The position numbers and the translations under genes are program-made. From Mesorhizobium qingshengii (GTDB lineage Bacteria; Pseudomonadota; Alphaproteobacteria; Rhizobiales; Rhizobiaceae): a stretch of DNA of 36,229 nucleotides. The notes under the pieces are model-generated. The model was not told where the DNA came from. It made no database searches and saw only the letters and a program-made list of their open reading frames with translations. Where the stretch lies: contig NZ_FMXM01000034.1 of the NCBI RefSeq assembly GCF_900103325.1, positions 1-36,229 of the forward strand, written 5' to 3'. This document shows, piece by piece, positions 1 to 8,191 of the stretch (positions are counted from its first letter, which is position 1; each line of letters starts with the position of its first letter).

Positions 1-506
1 AGTCCGAGATAGTCGCCGATGTCCATGCGCGACATGGGCAGTTCGATCTGCCGCAACCCGCCTTGCCGCTCGGCCATGTCGACCAAGAAGGCGGCGACAC
101 GTTCGATGGCGTTCTGACGACCGAGGACCAGCAGGTGTTCCTGAGCTCTGGTCAAGCCCTTGAGCGCCAATGGCAACAACTGACGGGACATGTCCGTTCC
201 AGCAGTGACGCGGAAGACGCGGACACCCGTGGCATTGATTGCTTCCGCGAAGAAATGGTGCGTCGTGTCGGCTTCGAAGCCGAATGTCTCTCCAGGCAGG
301 TGGAAGGCGCTTATCTGCCGTCGGCCGTCAGCAAGCAGGCGGTAGACGCGCACGGCGCCGAACTCGATCTGATAGACGGCTCCGGCCTTCTCCCCGTGGG
401 CATAGATCTCCGCGCTGGCGGGATAGAAGCTAAGCGGTTGCCGCAGTGTGGGCTCGAATGCCACAGGCGATGACAGGGCAGTTCTGGAGGCCGTGTAAGC
501 GTGCAT
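1..506 (-). CDS. fixK: FixK-type Crp/Fnr transcriptional regulator (partial, cut by window edge)
   Basis: Reading the minus strand from ATG at 506 gives 168 codons with no stop before the window edge. The protein has a cyclic-nucleotide-binding beta-roll (IYQIEFGAVRVYRL, then DGRRQISAFHLPGETFGFE around residues 52-85), a long dimerisation helix containing QEHLLVLGRQNAIERVAAFL, and the first part of the DNA-binding domain (MSRMDIGDYLG), where the sequence ends. This order and these motifs are typical of rhizobial FixK proteins, which activate microaerobic and nitrogen-fixation genes through TTGA-N6-TCAA boxes. I see no N-terminal cysteine cluster like that of Fnr, so oxygen sensing would have to come from upstream, as with FixLJ. 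A FixJ-like site lies 70-90 bp upstream, and a matching FixK box lies at 1101-1114. The family call is firm; whether this is the main FixK or a paralogue cannot be told. Confidence 0.88.
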   Translation of the reverse strand, partial: MHAYTASRTALSSPVAFEPTLRQPLSFYPASAEIYAHGEKAGAVYQIEFGAVRVYRLLADGRRQISAFHLPGETFGFEADTTHHFFAEAINATGVRVFRVTAGTDMSRQLLPLALKGLTRAQEHLLVLGRQNAIERVAAFLVDMAERQGGLRQIELPMSRMDIGDYLG

Positions 507-575
507 GGCTGTTTTCCCGGTTGATCCGTGACACACAAATCGCGCGAATCGGGGGGTGGCGAAATTCGGTTTTGT

Positions 576-596
576 CCCTACGGGAAACTACCTAGG
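576..596 (-). promoter_or_regulatory. FixJ-like binding site upstream of fixK
   Basis: On the minus strand this stretch reads CCTAGGTAGTTTCCC followed by GTAGGG. The core TAGTTTCCC matches my recollection of the phospho-FixJ site in rhizobial fixK and nifA promoters. It sits about 70-90 bp upstream of the fixK-like ATG at 506, a suitable distance for an activator site with a short leader. The match is by eye. Confidence 0.55.
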
Positions 597-644
597 CTGA
601 CGGTTAGCATGGTGCCAATGCCGCTTCGGAGGTAGGGCGACGGC

Positions 645-800
645 ATGTCGGTCGTCCGGGTTGTTCCGCATGTGGGCGTCGAACATGGTTGCCTCGTCAG
701 GGTGATCCTTCATGTAGTCGAAATAGGGGTTTCTGAAGTGCCGCTCGAAGGCAGGTTCGCCTCTCGCACCAGGTCTTCGGACCGGGTCCACACCCCAGGT
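645..800 (-). pseudogene. Fragment of a SAM-dependent O-methyltransferase
   Basis: A minus-strand reading frame here contains GEPAFERHFRNPYFDYMKDH and then PDEATMFDAHM. This resembles the segment just before the AdoMet-binding fold in plant-type and hydroxyneurosporene-type O-methyltransferases, where a GEPAFE motif is followed by a PxFDYL motif, a short PEEA helix and FDxAM. The open frame around it runs 588-1130, but the flanking residues look nothing like the family, and both the catalytic AdoMet fold and a plausible N-terminus are missing. I therefore read it as a remnant in a decayed 570-bp spacer, not a working gene. Confidence 0.5.
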
Positions 801-1100
801 GCTTGGCGGCCCAAGTTCGCCATTTGCAATTTGACTGCGACGGCGTGCCATCGTCACGGTCCGCATGCACTTGCCCGCAGCGTCGGTAACTGCGCGATAC
901 ACGGTTGCCCAGCCGGTGCCGCCGAGCCCGATCGTGGTTACCTTCGGCCGTTCTTCGCGATAGCCCTGGTATCTGTCGTTGACCCTTCGCGGACACCAGT
1001 TGCGAAGATCAATGCCGCGAGCGCCCTGAACCCCTGCCCGGCGGTCATGTCCCTGGACGATCGCGAGGCGCCGGGTTGATGGGATCAACGCCAATGCCTT

Positions 1101-1143
1101 TTGACGCAGATCAACGACCGCCGGCTGCATCCAGACAAGGCTA
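1101..1143 (+). promoter_or_regulatory. FixK/Fnr box and putative promoter of the HlyD-RbbA-YhhJ operon
   Basis: TTGACGCAGATCAA at 1101-1114 is a perfect TTGA-N6-TCAA box with the preferred inner bases (TTGAC, ATCAA). It is centred about 88 bp upstream of the HlyD ATG. Class II Fnr/FixK activators bind near -41.5, which would put the transcription start near 1149 and the -10 region around 1137-1143 (ctag-like bases are present). The box is the strong part; the -10 is inferred. Confidence 0.72.
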
Positions 1144-1195
1144 GAAAGGAGGCGCTTGCGCCCGTCGTCTTTTCAGTTTGACTAGGAATCGACGA

Positions 1196-2317
1196 ATGCC
1201 CAACGCTAAGGTCATCGATGACGGCGTCGAGCTGCTTGCCTCGAATGACGATTCGGCAGGCCGAATGCTTGTGCCGAGCCAGCCTGGGTCCGTCCTCCCG
1301 GCGATCATTCCTGCCGCCACTGTAACACGCCGCCGGCTTTGGCGCGCCTTGGCGCTGGTTGCGGTCGCCGCTGCGGTAACAGGCGGTTATTGGTGGCTGC
1401 ATGCCATTCCTGGGCTGCCACCCGGGATCGCCTTCGGCAACGGCAGGGTCGAGGCAGACGAGATCGACATCGCGGCAAAATTTGGCGGCCGCATCGCCGC
1501 GCTCCTCGTTGATGAGGGTGATGTCGTCCGTGCCGGCCAGGTGGTCGCGCGGATGGACACGCAAGACCTTGAGATGTCGCTCCGCAAAGCCGAGGCACAG
1601 GTGCTTGGGGCCAATCGGATGCTCGACGAGGCGCGAGCCGGCGTCGAGCAGCAGAAAGCCCAGGCCAAGCTTGCCGAGCAGCAGCTCACGCGTGCGATTG
1701 TCCTCGTCGACAAAGGTTACGCGACAGCCGAGGTTCTCGACCAGCGTCAGCAGCAGATGAGCGCAGCCAATGCCGCGCTTGCTGCAGCCAGTGCGCGCGT
1801 GGGGCAAGCCGAACAGACGCTGGCGGCCGCCAGTCACGATGTTGACCTCTATCGGATCAACATCGCTGACAATTCGCTCGTCGCTCCTCGCGACGGCCGG
1901 GTTCAGTATCGCCTCGCCAATATCGGCGCGGTAATCGGTGCCGGTGGCAAGGTCTTGACCATGATCGACACCGGCTATGTCTACATGGACATTTTCCTGC
2001 CCACGGCGGAAGCCGGTCGCACGACTGTGGGTAGCGCCGCGCGTATCGTGCTAGACGCGGCGCCGGAACCCCCCATCCCGGCCAAGGTTGTCTTTGTTTC
2101 CGGAGAGGCGCAGTTCACGCCAAAAGCAGTGGAGACAAAGGCAGAGCGCGACAAGCTGATGTTCCGAGTCCGCGTGCGCGTTGACCCCAACTACCTGCGC
2201 ATTCATGCGGCGGAGATGAGTTCGGGGCTTCCAGGGGTTGCCTACGTGCGCCTTAGCGGCAGTGCAGAGTGGCCGACCTTTCTCGCATTAGGCCCGACAG
2301 ATGAGCCATCTCGCTAG
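1196..2317 (+). CDS. HlyD-family periplasmic adaptor (membrane fusion protein), YhiI-like
   Basis: This 373-residue membrane fusion protein would link an inner-membrane ABC exporter to the outer membrane. It has a cytoplasmic N-terminus of about 40 residues, one membrane anchor (LWRALALVAVAAAVTGGYWW), a biotinyl-lipoyl half (GRVEADEIDIAAKFGGRIAA, then VDEGDVVRAGQVVARMD), a long coiled-coil hairpin rich in Ala, Gln and Glu, the returning lipoyl half (NSLVAPRDGRVQYRLANIGA) and a beta-barrel. I chose ATG 1196 because AGGA at 1183-1186 is well spaced; a TTG at 1178 is in frame. The end overlaps the next gene by 17 bp, so the two are probably translationally coupled. The order HlyD, double-ATPase transporter, second permease is that of the yhiI-rbbA-yhhJ type operon. 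A FixK box upstream suggests microaerobic expression. Confidence 0.9.
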   Translation: MPNAKVIDDGVELLASNDDSAGRMLVPSQPGSVLPAIIPAATVTRRRLWRALALVAVAAAVTGGYWWLHAIPGLPPGIAFGNGRVEADEIDIAAKFGGRIAALLVDEGDVVRAGQVVARMDTQDLEMSLRKAEAQVLGANRMLDEARAGVEQQKAQAKLAEQQLTRAIVLVDKGYATAEVLDQRQQQMSAANAALAAASARVGQAEQTLAAASHDVDLYRINIADNSLVAPRDGRVQYRLANIGAVIGAGGKVLTMIDTGYVYMDIFLPTAEAGRTTVGSAARIVLDAAPEPPIPAKVVFVSGEAQFTPKAVETKAERDKLMFRVRVRVDPNYLRIHAAEMSSGLPGVAYVRLSGSAEWPTFLALGPTDEPSR

Positions 2318-5033
2318 TGTCATCGCTGTCGAGGGGCTCTGTCATTCCTACGGTCACAGGCTTGCGCTCGATGGCGTGACGCTCAGGATCCCGACCGCCG
2401 GGCTCGTCGGATTGATCGGCCCGGACGGGGTTGGCAAGTCGACTCTGCTCAGCCTTGTCGCCGGAGCCAAACGCATTCAGACGGGTCGCGTGGCGGTCTT
2501 CGGCGGCGATATGGCCGACCAGCGCCATCGTTCTGCCGTGTGCTCGCGCATCGCCTTTTTACCGCAGGGGCTCGGCAAGAACCTTTACCCCGATCTCAGC
2601 GTCCGGGAGAACATTGATTTCTTCGGACGCCTCTTCGGCGAGCCGGCCGGCGAGCGCGCCCGGCGCATTGACGCGCTGCTCGAGGCGACGGGTCTGGCGC
2701 CCTTTCCCGACCGCCCGGCCCGGAAACTATCGGGTGGCATGCGGCAAAAGCTCGGCCTTTGCTGCGCGCTCGTTCACGATCCTGACCTACTCATTCTCGA
2801 TGAGCCGACCACGGGCGTCGACCCGCTGTCGCGCCGCCAATTCTGGGAGCTGATCGAACGGATGCGAGCGAGGCGGGCCGGCATGAGCGTCGTCGTGGCT
2901 ACAGCCTATATGGAGGAGGCGGAGCGCTTCGACGAGCTCATCGCGATGAATGCCGGGCGAATCCTCGCTTCGGCCGCGCCGTCTGAACTGAAACGGCTGA
3001 CAGGGCAGAGGAGCCTGGAGGAAAGCTTCATTGCGCTTTTGCCCGAGGCGGCTCGAGCTGGGCGTCGCGCGCTCTCCATTTCGCCGAGGCCACCGGTTGA
3101 ACACGAGGCGGTCATCATCGCGCGTGATCTCACGCGGCGCTTCGGCGAATTCGTGGCGGTCGATGGCGTAAGCTTCGCCATCGAGCGCGGTGAGATCTTC
3201 GGCTTCCTCGGCTCGAACGGCTGCGGCAAGACCACGACGATGAAGATGCTGACCGGGCTGCTGCCGGCCTCCGACGGCAGGGCCTGGCTGTTGGGGCAGC
3301 CGATCGATGGCTCCGACATGCGGCTGCGCAGGCGTGTCGGCTACATGTCCCAGTCTTTCTCGCTCTACACCGAGCTGACCGTCAGGCAGAACCTCGATCT
3401 GCACGCCCGTCTCTTCCATATCGACGCAGACAGCGCGAAATCGCGCATTGCCTCGCTTGTCGAGCGATTCGGCTTCGGCCCTTATGTGGACCAGCGGGCA
3501 TCGCAGCTGCCCCTCGGCATCCGTCAGCGTCTCTCGCTCGCCGTTGCCGTGGTGCACGAGCCTGAGCTCCTTATCCTCGACGAGCCCACGTCGGGAGTTG
3601 ATCCGCTTGCTCGCGACACCTTCTGGGAGCTCCTCGTCGAGCTTTCGCGGCAGCAAGGTGTTACCATCTTCGTCTCGACCCATTTCATGAACGAGGCCGA
3701 GCGCTGCGATCGCGTCGCCCTCATGCACGGCGGCAGAGTGGTGGCCGCAGGCACGCCGACCGAGTTGGCCGAGGCCAAAGACGCAGCCAATCTGGAGGAT
3801 GCCTTCGTCGCTTATCTCCAGTCAGCGGGCGGCGAAAGTCCCGGCCTGGTCAGCATGCCGCCAGAGGCTGAACGGCCCGTGATCTCTCCGTCCGCGCACA
3901 TCGCACCGCGGGCTGGCTTCAGCCTGGGACGGTTTCTCGCCTATTCGTGGCGTGAGACGCTGGAGCTTTGGCGCGATCCGGTGCGGCTCGGGTTCGCCCT
4001 ACTGGGCACCGCGTTCCTCATGGTTGTCTTCGGTCTCGGCATCAACACCGATGTCAACCAGGTGACTTTCGCCGCCTTCGACCGCGACAACACGCCGGAA
4101 AGCCGTGCCTATCTGCAAGAGTTCCGCGGATCGTCCTATTTTTCGGAACGCAAGACACTGGCCAGCTACGACGATCTCGATCGGGCGCTGCGCAGCGCCG
4201 CCTTCGCCCTGGCCATCGAAGTGCCGCCGGGCTTTGGCCGAGACATCCGGCGGGGGGCGGAGCCCGAGATTGGTGCCTGGATCGACGGCGCCATGCCTTT
4301 CCGTGCCGAAACTGTCCTCGGTTATCTCACTGGCCTGCATCAGCGATATGTCGCTGATCTTGCGGCCAAGGCCGGCAATCGGCCAGCGTCGCCAGGTGTT
4401 GCGACACGATTCGTCTACAACCAGGACTTCAAGAGCATCTTCGCCATGGTGCCCGGGACGATTGCGATGCTGCTCGCATTCATGCCTGCAATGTTAATGG
4501 CTGTCGGCGTCGTCAGAGAGAAGGAGCTTGGTTCGATCGTCAATCTCTACGTCACCCCCGTGACGCGTCTCGAATTTCTCCTCGGCAAGCAACTGCCCTA
4601 CGTCATCCTCTGCCTGATCAGTTTTCTTACCCTCGTCGTAATGGCCATTTTTCTCTTCGGCGTGACGCTGAAAGGAAGCTTCTGGGCGCTACTTCTTGGC
4701 GCGTTGCTTTACGTGACGGCGATGACAGGCTACGGCTTGGTGATTTCGGCATTCACACGAACCCAGATTGCCGCACTCTTCGTTGCGGGTATCATGACCT
4801 CGCTGCCCGCCGTGCAGTTCTCCGGAATGTTGGCGCCGGTCTCCTCGCTGACGGGTTTTCCGGCCCTTATGGCGCATACCTTCCCGACGATGTATTTCCT
4901 ACGCATCTCAGTCGGCACCTTCACCAAGGCGCTCGGCTTCCAGGAGCTTGCCGGAAGCCTGTTGGCGCTCGCGGTCTTCATCCCGATCCTTATCTTAATC
5001 AGTCTGGCGTTCCTGCGCCGCCAAGAGCTATGA
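2301..5033 (+). CDS. RbbA-like ABC transporter: two ATPase domains fused to a permease
   Basis: The 910-residue protein has two ABC ATPase domains followed by an ABC-2 type membrane domain, as in RbbA. The first ATPase has Walker A GPDGVGKST (about 40-48), signature LSGGMRQ (about 142) and Walker B LLILDEPTTGVD (about 164). The second has Walker A GSNGCGKTTT (about 304), a changed signature LPLGIRQ (about 403) and Walker B LLILDEPTSGVD (about 424). From about residue 535 there is one membrane helix (LGFALLGTAFLMVVFGLGI), a large outer domain, and about five more helices to the end. It probably forms the export pump with the HlyD protein before it and the permease after it. The substrate is unknown. 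E. coli RbbA was described as ribosome-associated, but the fused permease and neighbours point to export here. Confidence 0.9.
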   Translation: MSHLASVIAVEGLCHSYGHRLALDGVTLRIPTAGLVGLIGPDGVGKSTLLSLVAGAKRIQTGRVAVFGGDMADQRHRSAVCSRIAFLPQGLGKNLYPDLSVRENIDFFGRLFGEPAGERARRIDALLEATGLAPFPDRPARKLSGGMRQKLGLCCALVHDPDLLILDEPTTGVDPLSRRQFWELIERMRARRAGMSVVVATAYMEEAERFDELIAMNAGRILASAAPSELKRLTGQRSLEESFIALLPEAARAGRRALSISPRPPVEHEAVIIARDLTRRFGEFVAVDGVSFAIERGEIFGFLGSNGCGKTTTMKMLTGLLPASDGRAWLLGQPIDGSDMRLRRRVGYMSQSFSLYTELTVRQNLDLHARLFHIDADSAKSRIASLVERFGFGPYVDQRASQLPLGIRQRLSLAVAVVHEPELLILDEPTSGVDPLARDTFWELLVELSRQQGVTIFVSTHFMNEAERCDRVALMHGGRVVAAGTPTELAEAKDAANLEDAFVAYLQSAGGESPGLVSMPPEAERPVISPSAHIAPRAGFSLGRFLAYSWRETLELWRDPVRLGFALLGTAFLMVVFGLGINTDVNQVTFAAFDRDNTPESRAYLQEFRGSSYFSERKTLASYDDLDRALRSAAFALAIEVPPGFGRDIRRGAEPEIGAWIDGAMPFRAETVLGYLTGLHQRYVADLAAKAGNRPASPGVATRFVYNQDFKSIFAMVPGTIAMLLAFMPAMLMAVGVVREKELGSIVNLYVTPVTRLEFLLGKQLPYVILCLISFLTLVVMAIFLFGVTLKGSFWALLLGALLYVTAMTGYGLVISAFTRTQIAALFVAGIMTSLPAVQFSGMLAPVSSLTGFPALMAHTFPTMYFLRISVGTFTKALGFQELAGSLLALAVFIPILILISLAFLRRQEL

Positions 5034-5037
5034 TGCT

Positions 5038-6162
5038 ATGGAGCACCTGGCAAACATCTTCTGGCTCGGCACCAAAGAGTTGCGCAGCTTCTCGCGCGAT
5101 TTCGTGCTCTTTGGCTTCGTCATCTACTCTTTCACATTGGCGGTCTATGCGCAGGCCGAAAGCCCGGCACAGGAGGCCCACAACTCTGCCGTTGCCATCG
5201 TCGACGAGGACCACTCAACGCTCTCGCGCGCGATTGCCGCGGCTCTGCTGCCGCCCTATTTCAGCCCCCCGACAGAGGTCGTCGCCCGCCAGATTGAGGA
5301 ACTGATGGACACGGCTCGCAGCACGTTCGTCCTCGATATTCCGCCGCATTTCGAACGCGACATCCTGACGGGTCGCGGATCGGTCATCCAGGTCAATGTC
5401 GACGCTACCGCCATGATGCAAGCTGGGATTGGCGCCGGCTATCTCCAGCAGATCATCAGCCGCGAAATCGCTCGCTCCGCCACCGGTGCGGGACCCGCGC
5501 AGGCCGACCCAGTGGGCCTCGCTGTCCGCGTCGCCTTCAATCCCAATCTCAGCACGCAACTCTTCAATGCGGTCATGGCCATCATCGGCAATGTCAACAT
5601 GCTGGCCATCATACTTGCGGGCGCGGCAATCATCCGCGAAAGAGAGCACGGCACGATGGATCATCTGCTGATCATGCCGCTAACGCCTTTTGAGATCGCG
5701 GCTGCCAAGGTCTGGGCGAACGGCCTGGTGATCACCGTTGCGGTCGGTCTGTCACTTTGGTTGGTGATAGAGACGCTGCTCGGAATTCGGATCGTCGGCT
5801 CCATTCCGCTGTTCATGGCGGGCGTCATGATCTATTTGTTCTTCGCCACCGCAATCGGTATCTTCCTGGGTACGGTCGCTCGCTCGATGCCGCAACTTGG
5901 CCTATTGTTCGTCCTGGTCGCTCTGCCAATGAACATCTTGTCTGGTGGCAACACGCCGCTCGACAGCATGCCGTCGTTCTTGCGAGCGGTGATGCAGTTA
6001 TCACCCTCGACCCATTTCGTAAGCTTCGCCCAGGCTATCCTTTATCGAGGCGCCGGCATTGACGTGGTCTGGCCGCAGTTTGCTGCCGTAGGGATCGTCG
6101 GTGGCATATTCTTTGCCCTCTCAATCATGCGGTTCCGCAAGATCACCGCCGCCATGATGTGA
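5038..6162 (+). CDS. ABC-2 type permease, YhhJ-like
   Basis: This 374-residue ABC-2 permease has an N-terminal membrane helix (VLFGFVIYSFTLAVYAQAE), a large periplasmic domain of about 150 residues (AVAIVDEDHSTLSRAI, then the FNPNLSTQLFNAVMAIIGN stretch) and about five C-terminal helices including the conserved REREHGTMDHLLIMPLTPFE segment. It starts only 4 bp after the RbbA-like stop and completes the HlyD / RbbA / YhhJ set. It would pair with the permease half of the RbbA-like protein. It is the last gene of the operon, since about 440 bp without a gene follow it. Confidence 0.88.
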   Translation: MEHLANIFWLGTKELRSFSRDFVLFGFVIYSFTLAVYAQAESPAQEAHNSAVAIVDEDHSTLSRAIAAALLPPYFSPPTEVVARQIEELMDTARSTFVLDIPPHFERDILTGRGSVIQVNVDATAMMQAGIGAGYLQQIISREIARSATGAGPAQADPVGLAVRVAFNPNLSTQLFNAVMAIIGNVNMLAIILAGAAIIREREHGTMDHLLIMPLTPFEIAAAKVWANGLVITVAVGLSLWLVIETLLGIRIVGSIPLFMAGVMIYLFFATAIGIFLGTVARSMPQLGLLFVLVALPMNILSGGNTPLDSMPSFLRAVMQLSPSTHFVSFAQAILYRGAGIDVVWPQFAAVGIVGGIFFALSIMRFRKITAAMM

Positions 6163-6535
6163 GGTCGCGCAGGCATGCTCTCTCAGCGAGGTCAGCGTGC
6201 CGCGCGAGGTGCCAGACGATCGGCCAGAGTCCGTCGATGGGGAAAGGCGCAACGCGTCGCGCTGATTTTCATAATTCGTATGAACAAAGCCATGTTGTGC
6301 CGGGTCGCCTTGCCCAGCATGTGGATGGGTTCGTGCGCCATCTGAACAGAAGAGGAACATCTTCCTTGCCCGTCAAGACATAGGCACTGGCGCCCTTTGT
6401 CGTGCCCGCGGTGCTAGCGATGATCGTTGGTGTTGGACCGGCGATTTTGGCGGCTAGGCCGTCTGCGGCACGATCGAGGACATCCAGATCACCGGCGCCG
6501 CGATGTGGCAGGGGCGGTCACTGGGGCTGACAAAA
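6163..6535. other. Intergenic spacer, no gene recognised
   Basis: About 370 bp between the exporter operon and the catabolic promoter. Short open frames exist on both strands (for example minus 6121-6360), but none has a recognisable motif or a good ribosome site. No convincing terminator was seen. It may be the junction between the symbiotic block and the inserted catabolic island. Confidence 0.4.
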
Positions 6536-6564
6536 TTGGACAGCCATCCAAAAAACTGTATAGT
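6536..6564 (+). promoter_or_regulatory. Sigma70-type promoter with overlapping palindromic operator (site 1)
   Basis: TTGGAC (6536-6541) and TATAGT (6559-6564) are separated by exactly 17 bp, a good housekeeping promoter 35 bp upstream of the monooxygenase ATG. The palindrome TTGGACAGCCATCCAA (6536-6551; arms TTGGA and TCCAA) covers the -35 box and half the spacer, the usual place for a repressor. Closely similar palindromes lie at 16357-16372 and 17375-17390 in front of two other units of the island, so a shared TetR-family repressor is likely. Confidence 0.75.
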
Positions 6565-6598
6565 GCTCAAATAAACGCCGGGGAGACAACGAACCGCC

Positions 6599-8188
6599 AT
6601 GCAGGATCGCGACGTTATCGTGGTAGGTGCCGGTTTCGCCGGTATGTACATGCTTCACACTTTACGCCGACTGGGTCTCGCTACGACCGTGATTGAGCGC
6701 GGCAGCGGGGTCGGCGGCACTTGGTACTGGAACCGCTATCCAGGCGCGCGCTGCGACGTTGAGAGCATGAGCTACTCGTACTCCTTCTCGGAGGAGCTTC
6801 AACAGGAATGGGTCTGGCCGCACCGCTACGCCACTCAGCCCGAGATCCTGTCTTATGCCAACCATGTCGCCGACCGCTTCGATCTCAGGCGCGACATCGT
6901 GTTCGATACCGCGGTGACCGCAGCTGAATATGACGATTCGGAGAAGCGCTGGACAATCAGCACGGGTACCGGCCAGGCGTTTCGCGCGCGCTATCTCGTG
7001 ATGGCGACGGGCTGCCTGTCGGTGCCCAAAGTGCCGGACTTGCCGGGTCTGGCCAATTTCAACGGACGCGTGTTGCACACGGCCGACTGGCCACGCGAGG
7101 GTTACGACTTCACGGACCAAACGGTCGGCCTCATCGGCACCGGCTCCTCCGGAATCCAGTCCATTCCGCTGATCGCTCGGCAAGCGAAGCACCTGACGGT
7201 CTTCCAGCGCACCGCCAACTACTCGATCCCCGCCTGGAACGGTCCGATCCCGGAAAAGCGGGAATCCGAGATCAAGTCGAACTACCGCGCCCTGCGGCAA
7301 AAATCTCGGGCCTCCTATGCCGGTGACTATGCCGACGAATATTACGTGTCGATCCTTGAGCTTTCGTCGGAAGAGCGCACGGAGCAGTTCGAGAAGCGGT
7401 GGCAGGAAGGCGGCTTCAATTACCAGTACGCATTCGCCGACGCGATGGTTTCGGAACAGGCCAACGAACTGGCAGCCGAGTTCGTGCGAAACAAGATCCG
7501 CGCGATCGTCAAGGATCCGCAGGCGGCGGAGATCCTCTGCCCGAAGGACCACCCCTTCGGTGCCAAGCGCCTGTGCGTCGACACGCAGTATTATGAGACC
7601 TACAACCGCGACAATGTCAGCCTTGTCGATATCAAGGCCGACCCGATCATCGAGATCACCGAAGGCGGCCTGCGCACCGGTCAGGCCAATTACCATTTCG
7701 GAGTTCTTGTGCTGGCGACAGGTTTCGACGCGATGACCGGCGCCTTGACCAAGATCGACATCCGCGGCCGCCACGGTGTGCTGCTCAGGGAGCGCTGGCG
7801 CGACGGACCGCGGGCCTATCTGGGCGTTGCGGTCACCGAATTCCCAAACATGTTCGTCATCACCGGGCCTGGCAGCCCCTCCGTGCTCGCCAATATGATC
7901 CTGGCCTGCGAGCAACATGTGGAATGGATCGCACAGCTGATCGAGCACGCCGAGGAGAATGCGCTCACCGAGGTGGAAGCCGACCGGGAAGCACAGGAAC
8001 AATGGGCGCGGCAGGTGACTGAAAGCGCCAGCAAAACGCTCTACGTCAAGGCAAACTCCTGGTATCTCGGCGCCAACGTGCCCGGCAAGGCGCGGGTCTT
8101 CATGCCCTATGTCGACGGATTCCAAGTTTACAGCCGGACCTGCGACGCCATCGCCAAGAACGGATATCCCGGCTTTCACCTGAGATAG
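6599..8188 (+). CDS. Flavin-dependent Baeyer-Villiger monooxygenase
   Basis: This 529-residue enzyme would use FAD, NADPH and O2 to insert oxygen next to a ketone, giving an ester or lactone. It has an N-terminal FAD Rossmann motif GAGFAG (10-15), the segment GGTWYWNRYPGARCDVES (39-56) typical of the family, the type I Baeyer-Villiger fingerprint FNGRVLHTADWP (154-165, matching FxGxxxHxxxWP), and a second NADPH Rossmann motif GLIGTGSSGIQ (177-187). Its length fits cyclohexanone-monooxygenase-like proteins (about 540). It starts 35 bp downstream of a strong promoter-operator and leads a four-gene operon (next ATG 3 bp after the stop). The substrate is unknown. The sequential layout suggests that a cyclic ketone produced by the SDR or GMC enzymes of the island is converted to a lactone. 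Confidence 0.9.
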   Translation: MQDRDVIVVGAGFAGMYMLHTLRRLGLATTVIERGSGVGGTWYWNRYPGARCDVESMSYSYSFSEELQQEWVWPHRYATQPEILSYANHVADRFDLRRDIVFDTAVTAAEYDDSEKRWTISTGTGQAFRARYLVMATGCLSVPKVPDLPGLANFNGRVLHTADWPREGYDFTDQTVGLIGTGSSGIQSIPLIARQAKHLTVFQRTANYSIPAWNGPIPEKRESEIKSNYRALRQKSRASYAGDYADEYYVSILELSSEERTEQFEKRWQEGGFNYQYAFADAMVSEQANELAAEFVRNKIRAIVKDPQAAEILCPKDHPFGAKRLCVDTQYYETYNRDNVSLVDIKADPIIEITEGGLRTGQANYHFGVLVLATGFDAMTGALTKIDIRGRHGVLLRERWRDGPRAYLGVAVTEFPNMFVITGPGSPSVLANMILACEQHVEWIAQLIEHAEENALTEVEADREAQEQWARQVTESASKTLYVKANSWYLGANVPGKARVFMPYVDGFQVYSRTCDAIAKNGYPGFHLR

Positions 8189-8191
8189 GCC

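Noticed and set aside
2787..3728. 313-codon minus-strand frame
   Set aside because: Antisense shadow of the RbbA-like ATPase domains; no ribosome site and no known motif.
6662..8179. 505-codon open frame on the minus strand
   Set aside because: It is the exact antisense of the Baeyer-Villiger monooxygenase, an effect of high GC at third positions. Its translation has no recognisable domain, while the plus strand carries all family motifs.
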